Assembly (NCBI GenBank): GCA_013823985.1 | Contig: PNNB01000013.1 | Span: 186,001 to 250,000, forward strand | Origin: Sphingopyxis sp. | Lineage (GTDB): Bacteria > Pseudomonadota > Alphaproteobacteria > Sphingomonadales > Sphingomonadaceae | Reading direction: 5' to 3' | Length of the DNA: 64,000 nt | Part shown: one piece after another, positions 50,338 to 60,984 of the stretch | Position numbering within the stretch: position 1 is the stretch's first letter | Layout of the letters: each line of letters opens with the position of its first letter | Notes under the pieces: generated by a model | What the model saw: only the letters and a program-made list of their open reading frames with translations | The model's database searches: none | What the model was told of the DNA's origin: nothing | Made by a program: the position numbers and the translations under genes

Positions 50338-52302
50338 GTGTCACGCAGGCTCCTCTTCTCTCTTCTGGCGGCGTTGTCGCTGGCGGGTGCAGGCGGCCTG
50401 CTGTGGATGCAAGGCAGCGGGGCGCAATCGGGCGAAGGATACAGGGCCGAAGCGCAGGCCTATATGCAGCAAGGCGATTTGCGGTCGGCGCGCGTCGCCC
50501 TGATGAACGCGGTCAAGGCCGACCCCCGCAATGTGGAAACCTTGCTGACCCAAGCCAAAGTCTCACTCGACCTGTTTGATTCCGCTACAGCCCTTGTCGC
50601 GCTAAACCGTGCGCAGACGCTGGGTGCGTCCAAGGGGGCCACGGCGCATTTATGGGGCCATGCCTATTGGCTGGAGGGTGAGCTTGATTCTGCGGAAACC
50701 GCCCTGCAGCGCGCCGATATTCCGGATCGCCGCAAAGCCTATGCCCTGCGCATTGCCGCCCGCGTCGCGATGGACAAGGGCGATTTGGCGCGGGCGCAAT
50801 CCATTTTTGATGAGGCTCTGCAAATTGCGCCGAAGGATAGCCAGCTTTGGACCGATCTTGCCCGGCTGCGCTTTGTGCAGGCGGATCAAAAGGGGGCGAT
50901 TGACGCCGTCGACTATGCCTTCAAGCTTGATCCGCAAAATGTCCGCGCGCTGGAATTTCGCGGCCGTCTGATGCGGTCCCAATTTGGAGTGGTGGCGTCG
51001 CTGCCATGGTTTGAAAGGGGGTTACAGTTGAACCCGGTCGATATCCCCTTGCTCGAAGAATATGGTCTGAGCCTTGGGGATGCCGGGCGGTATCGCGACA
51101 TGCTGGCCGTTGCCCGCAAAATCATCAGCCTCGACCGCACCAATGCCAAGGCCTATTATATGCAAGCCGTATTGGCCGCGCGTGCCGGTGAATATGAGCT
51201 GGCGAGCCGGATATTGCCGAGGGCGGGATCAAATTTCGCCCAAGTCCCCGCCGCCATGCTGCTCAACGCGATCTGCGCTTATGAGCTCGGGAATTACAAC
51301 AAGGCGGTTGACCATCTTCAGCAATTGCTGGGGATACAGCCCCGCAACCGGCGAGTGCGTATGCTGCTGGCGCAGGCGCTGTATCGGGCAGGGGACCCGC
51401 TGGGGGCACTGGACACGATCAAGGAAATCGCGTCCCGGCTCGATGCCGACAGCTATAGCCTGATACTGACCGCGCGCGCATTTGAAGCGAGCGACCAACC
51501 TTTGCGGGCATCCGCACCCTTGGATGACGGGGCATTAGCAACGGTGCGTCCGGCTCTCCCGCTCCCCGAACCCATCTCGCTCGAAGCGGCGGCCTTTGAA
51601 GCTCAGCGCGATCCGAATAATGCGCGCAACGTTTTGCCCTATATCCGGCTGTTGGCGGCGCAAGGTGATAATGACGCGGCATGGACCGAAGCCGTCCGTC
51701 TGCAAAATGCCAATCCGGGTGTTGCCGATGCGCATGTCATTGTCGGCGATATTGAAATGGCGCGCGGCAACACGCAATCCGCGTTGGCCGCCTATCAACA
51801 GGCACGGCAAATCAGTTTCACCGAACCGGTGATGCTGCGTGTCGTGGATGCGTTCGGGAAACTCGACCGGCAGAAAGAGGCGGGCGAGACGCTGTCGGCT
51901 TTCTTGCAGTATAATCCCACCAATTTAACGGCCTTACGCCTCGCCGGTTATCGCCATCTGGATGTCGGAAACTGGAATGACGCGATTTGGGCGCTGGAAC
52001 GGGTGCGCAAACGGCTGGGGAATAATGACGCCATTTTGCTCGCCAATCTCGCAAGGGCCTATGCCGGTGCGAACCAGATGGGCAATGCGCTTGGCTATGC
52101 GCGCACCGCTTACGATCTTGCCCCGGCCAATGCGATGGTGACACAGATTTACGGGCAAATTGAACTGAAGAGTGGCAAGCGGCCGAAGGCTGCTTATGAG
52201 CTGTTGCAAAAGGCCAGCGCGATGATGCCGGAAAATCAGGAGGTTGCCGCGCAACTCAAACGCGCGCGTGCGGCCTATCTAAAATCAGGAAAGCGCCAGT
52301 AA
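50338..52302 (+). CDS. TPR-repeat protein, PrsT-like
   Basis: A 654-residue protein starting at GTG with an N-terminal membrane anchor/signal (LLFSLLAALSLAGAGGLLWM) and about fifteen TPR-like helical repeats (for example EAQAYMQQGDLRSARVALMNAV; ALGYARTAYDLAPANAMV; AAYELLQKASAMMPENQEV). It follows prsR by 13 bp, where PEP-CTERM loci usually carry the TPR protein PrsT. There is no lipobox Cys, so it is anchored rather than lipidated if exported. The last 18 bp overlap the convergent GntR gene. Confidence 0.85.
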   Translation: MSRRLLFSLLAALSLAGAGGLLWMQGSGAQSGEGYRAEAQAYMQQGDLRSARVALMNAVKADPRNVETLLTQAKVSLDLFDSATALVALNRAQTLGASKGATAHLWGHAYWLEGELDSAETALQRADIPDRRKAYALRIAARVAMDKGDLARAQSIFDEALQIAPKDSQLWTDLARLRFVQADQKGAIDAVDYAFKLDPQNVRALEFRGRLMRSQFGVVASLPWFERGLQLNPVDIPLLEEYGLSLGDAGRYRDMLAVARKIISLDRTNAKAYYMQAVLAARAGEYELASRILPRAGSNFAQVPAAMLLNAICAYELGNYNKAVDHLQQLLGIQPRNRRVRMLLAQALYRAGDPLGALDTIKEIASRLDADSYSLILTARAFEASDQPLRASAPLDDGALATVRPALPLPEPISLEAAAFEAQRDPNNARNVLPYIRLLAAQGDNDAAWTEAVRLQNANPGVADAHVIVGDIEMARGNTQSALAAYQQARQISFTEPVMLRVVDAFGKLDRQKEAGETLSAFLQYNPTNLTALRLAGYRHLDVGNWNDAIWALERVRKRLGNNDAILLANLARAYAGANQMGNALGYARTAYDLAPANAMVTQIYGQIELKSGKRPKAAYELLQKASAMMPENQEVAAQLKRARAAYLKSGKRQ

Positions 52303-52626
52303 TTCGGCGGGATCAACTCCGGCACGCTGCATCTGTGCCTTGACGTCGGGCCATACATTTTTGACAAAATGTTCGCGTTCAAAGCTGCGCAATTTGGCAA
52401 CCGCACCGCCGGCAACGAACAGACCCACGCCACGCTTGACGTCGACCAGACCGCTGTCCTGAAATAATTGATAGGCTTTCGCGACGGTCAGCGGGTTGGC
52501 GCCCTGATCGGCGGCAAAGGCGCGTACCGAAGGCAACATGTCGCCTTCCTTATACTCGCCGTCCAATATGGCCGCGGCGATAACGTCGCGTAATTTCAGG
52601 TAAACCGGTTTTGCATCGCTTTTCAT
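52285..52626 (-). CDS. GntR-family (YtrA-type) transcriptional regulator
   Basis: A 113-residue repressor consisting of a GntR winged helix (about 10-75: LRDVIAAAILDGEYKEGDMLPSVRAFAADQGANPLTVAKAYQLFQDSGLVDVKRGVGLFV) and a short helical tail. YtrA-type regulators have no large effector domain and often control adjacent ABC transporters. No such transporter lies next to it. The convergent overlap with the TPR gene is 18 bp. Confidence 0.88.
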   Translation of the reverse strand: MKSDAKPVYLKLRDVIAAAILDGEYKEGDMLPSVRAFAADQGANPLTVAKAYQLFQDSGLVDVKRGVGLFVAGGAVAKLRSFEREHFVKNVWPDVKAQMQRAGVDPAELLALS

Positions 52627-52672
52627 CGCAACCTTACTGCCATAATACAGTAGGGCGCGTCAAGTTTTGCGT

Positions 52673-53242
52673 TCAGGGCCAGTGCCGCACGATATCGGCG
52701 GCATCGGGGCGCGGGCGTTCTTCCAAAGGCAGGGCCGGGGAGCCTAGGAAAAACAGTCCGGCAATCTGTTCGTCACCGGTGCAGATTTCCGACCGGACCA
52801 CGGGGTCATAGCTGGCCCATCCGGTTATCCAGCTTCCGACAAAGCCATGGGCGTGCGCCGCGTGCAGAAGGTTCATGCCGACCGCGCCGACGCTCATCTG
52901 CTGTTCCCACAAAGGGATCTTAGCGCTGGGTTGCGGGGCGAAGAGCAGCAGGACCAGCGTTGGTGCCATGCGGGCGGGGGCGACGGCGGCTTCGATCTGC
53001 GCCGCGCGGGCGTCCGGATTGGCGGCGGAAAAGGCGCGGGCCAGCAAGGCCGCGAAGGCGTCGCGGTCATCCACTGCGACGAAGCGCCAGGGGAACAGCT
53101 TCCCATGGTCTGGTGTGCGCATCGCCAATTTCACGATGTCATCAAGCTGGGCGCTGTCCGGGCCCGGGGCAATCATATCGCGTGGCTTGCCCGAACGGCG
53201 GGTGGCAAGATAGCGGGTGACCGAAGAGAGATCATTGAACAT
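52673..53242 (-). CDS. nitroreductase-family protein (YdjA-like)
   Basis: A 189-residue FMN-dependent reductase fold. RRSGKPRDMIAPGPDSAQLDDIVKLAMRTPDHGKLFPWRF is the N-terminal FMN/substrate segment of the short YdjA subgroup, and VGAVGMNLLHAAHAHGFVGSWITGW is the second conserved block. The substrate is unknown. It shares strand and close spacing (46 bp) with the GntR gene, so the two may be co-transcribed. Confidence 0.9.
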   Translation of the reverse strand: MFNDLSSVTRYLATRRSGKPRDMIAPGPDSAQLDDIVKLAMRTPDHGKLFPWRFVAVDDRDAFAALLARAFSAANPDARAAQIEAAVAPARMAPTLVLLLFAPQPSAKIPLWEQQMSVGAVGMNLLHAAHAHGFVGSWITGWASYDPVVRSEICTGDEQIAGLFFLGSPALPLEERPRPDAADIVRHWP

Positions 53243-53368
53243 GGTTGGTCATTCGTCGAAATTTGCTGAACTGCGCAACAAAATTCTTCACAGCCGCAAT
53301 TTTTTCGTTAGGGTTTGCCCATCTGCTCGGGGAGAGCATCACAATAATAGACAATCAGAGGGGTTCGC

Positions 53369-54997
53369 ATGACCGACTTCAAACCAATGGGTTTATGGGC
53401 CGAGGGCGACTGGATAGCGGCAATCGCTGTCGTCGTACTGGGTATTTTTCTCGCCATGGGGGCAAAGATTGCCATCCAGAAGGAACCGGAATTCGCCGGT
53501 CATCCTAAAGGTCTCTACATGTTGTTCTTCGCCGAAATGTGGGAGCGTTTCTCCTATTACGGCATGCGGGCAATCCTCATTTTCTATCTGACACAGCATT
53601 GGCTGTTCTCGGATTCCAAGTCCAACCTCATCTACGGCGCTTATACCAGCCTTGTTTACATCACGCCGGTTCTCGGCGGCTATCTGGCCGACCGTTATCT
53701 GGGCCAGCGCAAGGCGGTATTGTTCGGCGGCATTTTGCTTGCCATCGGGCACAGCCTTATGGCGGTCGAAGGTACGGGCGGGCAGAATGACCCGACGATC
53801 AATGTCTTCTGGGCGGCTCTTGCCTTTATCATCGTCGGTTCGGGTTTCCTGAAAGCGAATATCTCGGTGATGGTGGGCCAGCTCTACAAGCTGACCGACA
53901 TCCGCCGTGATGGTGCGTATACGATCTTCTACATGGGCATTAACGTCGGCGCGGCTCTGGGCACGATCCTCGTTGCCTATCTTGGCCAGACCATCGGCTG
54001 GGGCTGGGGCTTTGGTCTTGCGGGCATCGGGATGCTGGCCGGTCTGGTTGTATTCGTCCTCGGCAAGGCGGCGTTGAATGGCGCGGGCGAAGCGCCCAAG
54101 CTGCTCGGCAAATCAAAGGAACTCACGCTTTACGGCATCGGCTTTGCCGCGGTCGCGGTGATCTGGGGTCTGGTACAGTATCAGGACGTGATCCAGGGCT
54201 TGCTCGCCTTCTCCGGCGTCGCGCTGCTGGGTTATGTTCTTTATGAAAGCTTCAAACTGCCGAAGGAACCACGGGAACGTATGTTTGCCATCCTGTTCCT
54301 GATCTCGCTCAACCCGATCTTCTGGGGTCTGTTTGAGCAGGCCGGTGGTTCGATGAACCTGTTTACAGATCGCTTCGTGGATCGCGGTGGCGTGCCTGCG
54401 GGTATCTTCCAGTCGATCAATCCGATCTATATCATTTTGCTGGCCCCGCTGTTCGCTGCCTTGTGGCAGTGGCTAGGCCGCAAGGGCAAGGAACCTTCGG
54501 CTCCCGCAAAATTCGGCATCGCTATCATCCAGATGGGCTTTGCAAATCTTGTGCTGGTGTGGGGCGCGGAAGCCTTTGGTGTTGCGGCAATGACGCCCGT
54601 TTATCTGGTGTTCCTCTATTATCTGCTCGCCACCACGGCCGAGCTTTGCCTGTCACCTGTGGGTCTTTCGGCGATGAACCGTCTGGCGCCCAAGTTCCTG
54701 GCATCGCTGATCATGGGCGCATGGTTCTACATGACCGCCGTCGGCAACTTTGTCGCAGGCAAGATTGGTGAAGCCACGGGCGGACATGACGGCCAGATGA
54801 GCAAGCAGGGTCTGCTGGACGTGTATGAACTTTTTGGCTGGATCGCGCTGGGCGTCGGTGTTGCGGTTCTGCTGGTTTCACCCATCGTCAAAAAATGGAT
54901 GCACCTCGATACGCTGGAAGACGAAAAGATCGAAGGCGCGGCTGAATTGGGCGAGGCACAGGCTGCCGGTACCCATCCTGCAACAAATAGGAACTAA
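53369..54997 (+). CDS. proton-dependent oligopeptide (POT) transporter
   Basis: A 542-residue MFS-type di/tripeptide:H+ symporter with about 14 helices. The POT signature EMWERFSYYGMRAILIFYL is present after the first helix, and the substrate-site region FYMGINVGAALG follows. The first 30 residues contain an extra membrane segment (IAAIAVVVLGIFLAMGA) not present in classical DtpA. It is followed directly (0 bp gap) by two exported amidohydrolases, suggesting a peptide utilisation unit. Confidence 0.92.
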   Translation: MTDFKPMGLWAEGDWIAAIAVVVLGIFLAMGAKIAIQKEPEFAGHPKGLYMLFFAEMWERFSYYGMRAILIFYLTQHWLFSDSKSNLIYGAYTSLVYITPVLGGYLADRYLGQRKAVLFGGILLAIGHSLMAVEGTGGQNDPTINVFWAALAFIIVGSGFLKANISVMVGQLYKLTDIRRDGAYTIFYMGINVGAALGTILVAYLGQTIGWGWGFGLAGIGMLAGLVVFVLGKAALNGAGEAPKLLGKSKELTLYGIGFAAVAVIWGLVQYQDVIQGLLAFSGVALLGYVLYESFKLPKEPRERMFAILFLISLNPIFWGLFEQAGGSMNLFTDRFVDRGGVPAGIFQSINPIYIILLAPLFAALWQWLGRKGKEPSAPAKFGIAIIQMGFANLVLVWGAEAFGVAAMTPVYLVFLYYLLATTAELCLSPVGLSAMNRLAPKFLASLIMGAWFYMTAVGNFVAGKIGEATGGHDGQMSKQGLLDVYELFGWIALGVGVAVLLVSPIVKKWMHLDTLEDEKIEGAAELGEAQAAGTHPATNRN

Positions 54998-56395
54998 ATG
55001 AAGATGACATTCACCCGGAAGGCTATTGCAGCATGTCTGCTCCCGCTCAGCATGGCGGCATGTACATCGGCGGAAAAACCGCAAACGGTATCGTCGGTGA
55101 AACCGGTGGAAAAGGCTCCAGCGCCGTTTCCGTCGACCTATAAAGCCTATCCGGGTGTCGCCACGGCGATCCGCAACGTCACCATTTATGATGGCGAAGG
55201 CGGCAAGATCGACAATGGCGTGGTGTTCATGTCCGGCGGCAAGATCAGCAGCGTGGGTGGTCCCGAAACCGCTATCCCGGCTGATATTGCCGTCTTCGAT
55301 GGGGCAGGGAAATATGTCACGCCGGGGATAATCGACATCCACTCCCATCTCGGGGATTATCCGACACCCTCGGTTGAGGCGCATAGCGACGGGAATGAAG
55401 CGACTTCGCCGACCACCCCCGAAGTATGGGCCGAACATAGCGTGTGGCCACAGGACCCCGGTTTCAGCCGTGCGCTGACCAATGGCGGGGTCACTTCGCT
55501 TCAGATTCTGCCCGGTTCGGCGAACCTGATGGGTGGCCGCTCGGTCGTCCTGAAAAATGTCTATTCCCGCACGATACAGGGCATGAAATTTCCCGGTGCA
55601 CCCTATGGCATGAAAATGGCCTGCGGTGAGAACCCGAAGCGGGTGTACGGGACGAAAGGGCGTATGCCTTCGACGCGGATGGGTAACCTTGCGGTGAACC
55701 GCCAGACATGGATCAAGGCGCAGGAATATCGCAAGAAGCGCGACAGCGGCAAAGAATATACCCGCGATTTGGGCATGGAAACATTGGCCGGCGTGCTGGA
55801 CGGCGAAATCAGCATCCAGAACCACTGCTACCGCGCCGATGAAATGGCGCTCGTCCTCGATATGGCGAAGGAGTTTGGCTATAAGGTCGCCGCATTCCAC
55901 CACGCCGTTGAAAGCTACAAGATTGCGGACCTGTTGCGCGACAATGGTGTCTGTTCGGCGGTTTGGGCCGATTGGTGGGGCTTCAAGATGGAAGCCTATG
56001 ACGCCATCCCTGAAAACGCCGCGATATTGCAGAATACGGGCGCGTGCGTCATCATCCACTCCGACGATGAAAACCAGATCCAGCGTCTGAATCAGGAAGC
56101 CGCCAAGGCACAGGCCGATGGCCGCCGGATGGGTATCCAGATTTCGGATGCCGAAGTCATCAAATGGCTCACCTACAACCCGGCCAAGGCGCTCGGGATT
56201 GCGGACAAGACCGGCAGCCTCAAGCCGGGCAAGATGGCCGATGTCGTGCTGTGGAACGGCAATCCGCTCAGCGTCTATTCCCGCCCCGAAATGGTGTGGA
56301 TCGACGGCGCGCTGATGTACGATGCGAAGGACCCCAAGCGTCGACCGGTGAGCGATTTCGAGCTCGGCCAGCCCGGTGAAGGAGATGTGAAATGA
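54998..56395 (+). CDS. exported amidohydrolase, predicted lipoprotein
   Basis: A 465-residue metal-dependent amidohydrolase. The signal peptide ends at Cys 22 (PLSMAACTS), predicting a lipoprotein. Metal-site motifs are intact: the first-strand HxH in DIHSHLGDY, EISIQNHCYRADE, AFHHAVESY and the C-terminal IIHSDDE carrying Asp. Related proteins are imidazolonepropionase-like or dipeptidase-like. Its stop overlaps the next gene's start by 4 bp. The substrate is unknown. A cyclic or peptide substrate is plausible because of the POT gene. Confidence 0.88.
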   Translation: MKMTFTRKAIAACLLPLSMAACTSAEKPQTVSSVKPVEKAPAPFPSTYKAYPGVATAIRNVTIYDGEGGKIDNGVVFMSGGKISSVGGPETAIPADIAVFDGAGKYVTPGIIDIHSHLGDYPTPSVEAHSDGNEATSPTTPEVWAEHSVWPQDPGFSRALTNGGVTSLQILPGSANLMGGRSVVLKNVYSRTIQGMKFPGAPYGMKMACGENPKRVYGTKGRMPSTRMGNLAVNRQTWIKAQEYRKKRDSGKEYTRDLGMETLAGVLDGEISIQNHCYRADEMALVLDMAKEFGYKVAAFHHAVESYKIADLLRDNGVCSAVWADWWGFKMEAYDAIPENAAILQNTGACVIIHSDDENQIQRLNQEAAKAQADGRRMGIQISDAEVIKWLTYNPAKALGIADKTGSLKPGKMADVVLWNGNPLSVYSRPEMVWIDGALMYDAKDPKRRPVSDFELGQPGEGDVK

Positions 56396-57684
56396 AGCAT
56401 GTCCTTTATGCAGCAGCCGCACTGGCGGCTTTCACATCGCCATCCTACGCCGAAACCATCGCGATCACGGGCGGCAAGCTTGTCGTCGGCGACGGCAGTG
56501 CGCCGGTTGATGGCGCCACTGTTGTCATCCGCGATGGTTCTATCGTGGCGGCAGGCGTCGGTGTGGCGATCCCCGCCGGTGCGCGGCAGATCGATGCCAG
56601 CGGCAAATGGGTCACGCCCGGTGTGTTCGCAGGCTTCACCCGCCTCGGCCTGTCCGAAGTGGACGCCGTGAATGGCACCAACGACAAGAGCGGCGGCAAG
56701 AGCGGATTTTCGGCAGCGATCGATATCGCACCCGCCATCGATCCGTTCCGCTCGCCTTTCGCCGTCAACCGGTCTGCAGGCGTGACCCGTGCGGTTGTCG
56801 CGCCTGAAGCTGGCGACAATATCTTCGCAGGACAGGGCGCAATCGCCGATCTCGGCGCAGACAGCGATGCCGTGGCCAAGCCCCGCGCATTCCAGTTCGC
56901 CGAATTCGGCGAAGATGGTGCAGCAAACGCAGGGGGCAGCCGTGCCGGAACGCATCTGCACTTCCGCGCGATGCTGCGTGAGGCGCAAGATTACGCCGCC
57001 GGACGCGACAATTTCGACGATGATCTGCTGAAGGCCGAAGATGCAAAGGCTTTGCTGTCGGTGCTGCGCGGCGAAACGCGTTTGCTGATCCATGTCGAAG
57101 GCGCGAACGACATTTTGCGTTTGCTCGAACTGAAGCGGGATTTTCCGACCATCAAGATGGTCTTTGTCGGCGTCACCGAAGGCTGGCGCGTCGCGCCGCA
57201 ACTGGCGCAGGCAGGGGTTCCTGTCATCGCTTCGGCGCTCAACGATCTGCCCGCAACATTCGAAATGCTGGGTGCAACGCAAAGCAATATCGGGCGGATG
57301 AAGGATGCAGGCGTCAAGGTCGCGATCGGCATGATCAACGACCGCGATTCCCACCAGCTTCGCTACACCACCCAATATGCGGGCAATCTGGTCAGTCTGG
57401 AAAAGCTGCCCAACGCATCGGGCCTGTCCTGGGACGAGGCGTTCGCCGCGATCAGCTCGGTTCCGGCCGATATCATGGGCGTCGGCGACCGCTATGGCAG
57501 TCTGAAGTCCGGCAAGGCCGCTGATGTGGTGGTGTGGGATGGCGATCCGCTGGAATTGTCCAGCACGCCAACGACCGTGATCATTGACGGTGTGGAGCAA
57601 CCCTTGGGCAACCGGCAGCAGCGGCTACGTGACCGCTATGCACGACCGACCGAAGGCGATCTGCCAAAAGCCTATGACCGCTAG
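56392..57684 (+). CDS. amidohydrolase-like exported protein lacking the HxH metal motif
   Basis: A 430-residue paralogue of the preceding enzyme. It has a signal peptide (MKHVLYAAAALAAFTSPSYA) and the composite beta domain (GDGSAPVDGATVVIRDGSIVAAG, KSGKAADVVVWDGDPL), so the fold is kept. Where the first metal pair should follow KWVTPGV, the sequence reads FAGFTRLGLSEVD, with no HxH. A later His is kept in LLIHVEGANDI. It may be inactive or a structural partner of the upstream enzyme. It overlaps that gene by 4 bp. Confidence 0.82.
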   Translation: MKHVLYAAAALAAFTSPSYAETIAITGGKLVVGDGSAPVDGATVVIRDGSIVAAGVGVAIPAGARQIDASGKWVTPGVFAGFTRLGLSEVDAVNGTNDKSGGKSGFSAAIDIAPAIDPFRSPFAVNRSAGVTRAVVAPEAGDNIFAGQGAIADLGADSDAVAKPRAFQFAEFGEDGAANAGGSRAGTHLHFRAMLREAQDYAAGRDNFDDDLLKAEDAKALLSVLRGETRLLIHVEGANDILRLLELKRDFPTIKMVFVGVTEGWRVAPQLAQAGVPVIASALNDLPATFEMLGATQSNIGRMKDAGVKVAIGMINDRDSHQLRYTTQYAGNLVSLEKLPNASGLSWDEAFAAISSVPADIMGVGDRYGSLKSGKAADVVVWDGDPLELSSTPTTVIIDGVEQPLGNRQQRLRDRYARPTEGDLPKAYDR

Positions 57685-57734
57685 GCATTAAAGCTGTTAG
57701 GGACAGCACAGTTTCGGGGGCCGGAGACGTTGAA

Positions 57735-58412
57735 TTGAACGCATATCTTCCTTTGGCCGCCGCCTGTGCTGCCTTTGTCGGCACACATTTCCTGATGTCG
57801 CATCCGTTGCGCGCGATGCTGGTGTACCGGCTTCGGGGCAACGGCTTTGCGTTGCTCTACTCCGCGGTATCGCTGGGTCTGTTTTACTGGATGATCACCG
57901 CCTTTGTGCAGGCGCCAAAGGGGGATTATTTCTGGCCGGTAGGTGATGTCCTTTGGGGGATCACCAGCCTGTTGACGTTGATCGCTGCGGTGTTGTTTTC
58001 GGGATCGTTCATCCGCAACCCGGCCTTGCCCGGCGTGCCCGATGCCTTGGCCGCGCAAGAGCCTTCCGGTGTCTTTAAAGTCACCCGCCACCCCATGATG
58101 TGGGGCTTTGCCCTGTGGGGGATCGGCCATATCCTGATTGCGCCACGGATCGACAGCTTCCTGTTTGCCGGAAGCATCATATTCCTCGCCCTTGTCGGGT
58201 CGAAGGGGCAAGAAATCAAAAAGAAGAAGCTGGCCGGTGTTGAATGGGATAGCTGGCTTCGGCGAACGCATTTCTGGCCGCGCCTGACTGCACTGCCGTC
58301 GGTGGGCTTGGGCCCGTGGATTGCCGGGATTGTCCTGTGGCTGGTTGCGACATGGAGCCACCCTTATATGGGCGTGGCGGGTGCGGGGCTGTTCCGCTGG
58401 CTGGCGCTTTAG
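57735..58412 (+). CDS. NnrU-family membrane protein
   Basis: A 225-residue integral membrane protein with about six helices, starting at TTG. The C-terminal half has FKVTRHPMMWGFALWGIGHI and ALVGSKGQEIKKKKLAG, characteristic of NnrU and distantly of isoprenylcysteine methyltransferases. NnrU is required for nitrate/nitrite respiration gene expression in some alphaproteobacteria, but related copies such as this occur without denitrification genes. No nitrogen-oxide genes are near here. Confidence 0.85.
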   Translation: MNAYLPLAAACAAFVGTHFLMSHPLRAMLVYRLRGNGFALLYSAVSLGLFYWMITAFVQAPKGDYFWPVGDVLWGITSLLTLIAAVLFSGSFIRNPALPGVPDALAAQEPSGVFKVTRHPMMWGFALWGIGHILIAPRIDSFLFAGSIIFLALVGSKGQEIKKKKLAGVEWDSWLRRTHFWPRLTALPSVGLGPWIAGIVLWLVATWSHPYMGVAGAGLFRWLAL

Positions 58413-58449
58413 AGGCGGCGCGCTGCCACTGGCCTTGAATTGCGTCCAA

Positions 58450-58594
58450 CCGTCATCCTGAACTTGTTTCAGGGTCCATCGTGCAGCCGCTATGTAGGGA
58501 TAGTCTAAACGCAACCGTGCGTCGCGGTATGGCTTGCCACTGCCTTACCGGTTCGCGCTTCTAAATGGACCCTGAAACAAGTTCAGGGTGACGG
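58450..58594. repeat. REP-like inverted repeat element (145 bp)
   Basis: Arms of 30 nt (58450-58479, beginning CCGTCATCCTGAACTTGTTT, and 58565-58594) are reverse complements with one mismatch, separated by 85 bp. The sequence resembles extragenic palindromes scattered in sphingomonad genomes. The intergenic gap (58413-58660) holds no gene I can support. A further partial copy (GCAGGGTGACGG) lies at about 58624. Confidence 0.8.
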
Positions 58595-58660
58595 TATGTA
58601 GGTTCAGGCTGCGGTGTGTTGGTGCAGGGTGACGGCGTGCATATTTGAGAGGGCAACCCC

Positions 58661-59633
<973 letters not shown>

Positions 59634-59656
<23 letters not shown>

Positions 59657-60887
59657 CCATCTTCTCCTTTTCGGGTGCCTCAATGGCGGTAGCAAGCGCT
59701 ACGTCCATTTGGACATTGCCTGTCGTTCTGAAAATATCGGGAAGTGTTTCGACGGCGATCAACAGGGCCAGCGGCTCGACCGGGATACCCAGAGCGAGGC
59801 AGATCGGCGCGATGGAGGTGACGAAGCTGACCGTGCCGGGCAAGCTGACTGCTCCCATGGATGTCAACGCGGCGATGAAAATGGCAAAGGCATAGTCGAA
59901 GCCATCCAGTTTCACGCCAAACCAATTGGCGACATAAAGCGCTACGGCGAGGTTCATCGCAGGACCCGTGACGCGCAACAGGGCGACGGCCATCGGAAGT
60001 ACCAGACCGGCTGTGGATTCCCGCACGCCCAACGCCTCGGACTTTTGCAGCATCAACGGCAGGCTGGCGAGCGAGGATTGCGTCGAAACGGCGAAGGCCT
60101 GCACCGGTGCGATTTGACGCATATAGTCGCGAAACTTCACTTTGCCTGCGAACACGGCGACCGGATAGGCAAAGGCGCCTACGACGATACCGACCATCGA
60201 AACGATGCCGATATAGTGCAGCACCGCGCCTAGCGCGGCAAAGCCGGACCGTGCGCCCACGACAAAGGCCAAGGCGAAAACACCGATGGGTGCCAGTTTC
60301 AAAACCCATTCAATCACGATCACCATGGCATCGGCCAGTGCGCTGAAAAAACCGGCCATTTGCTGGCGTGGTTCGTTCGCGAGTTTCGTGATGGCGAAGG
60401 CGAAGGTCATTGTGAAGATCAGCAGCGGCAGGATGGAATCGCTGGCGGCCGCTGCAATGGCGTTGGTGGGAACGAGGGCGACGATGAAGTCCCGCAAACC
60501 GGGCTGCTCGCCGACCGAGGCCGCGGTGGTCAATGCAGAACGCAGCGCGTCGGCGCTTTCCTGTGGCATCGGGACAAGGGCAAGGAATGTGGGAGTGAGG
60601 ATCGCGCCCATAACGGCGGACAGGCTCATCATCACGACGATCCATGTGACCGTGCGGGCCGCCATGGGGCCTGCACGCGCGGCCTCCGCGCTTTTGACGA
60701 TGCCGGTTATCACGAGGGCGACGATCAACGGCACCACCGTCATACGCAACCCGTTCAGCCATAAGGTGCCGATGATATCGAAGGCGAAATCAAGCTGTTT
60801 GGCCAAAGCCGGAATTTGTGCGGTCAACAGGATGCCGAGCAAGAGGCCGGCAACCAGAGCGATAAGAATACGTGTTGCGTTAGACAT
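59634..60887 (-). CDS. DAACS-family dicarboxylate/amino acid:cation symporter
   Basis: A 417-residue sodium or proton symporter of the glutamate-transporter fold. The start [21 protein letters not shown] at 60887 was chosen over a longer reading that overlaps glmM. The conserved blocks are [49 protein letters not shown] (serine-rich hairpin) and [17 protein letters not shown]. The substrate may be glutamate, aspartate or C4 acids. It lies on the same strand as the aldo/keto reductase gene, which it overlaps. Confidence 0.92.
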
Positions 60888-60984
60888 GACGAGAGGTCTT
60901 GCCAGCCTGCCGCCCCCTATGCAAGGGAGAGGCATCGCGGTTGCACTTTTTTGTCGTAATTCCGCACGGATATCAGGAACTGGC

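Noticed and set aside
54878-56422. 514-codon minus-strand frame over the amidohydrolase
   Set aside because: It is antisense to a gene with intact metal motifs and signal peptide, and lacks any domain.
60286-60984. N-terminal extension of the glmM frame
   Set aside because: The extension lies antisense inside the symporter gene. The conserved GlmM start [13 protein letters not shown] is at 60985.
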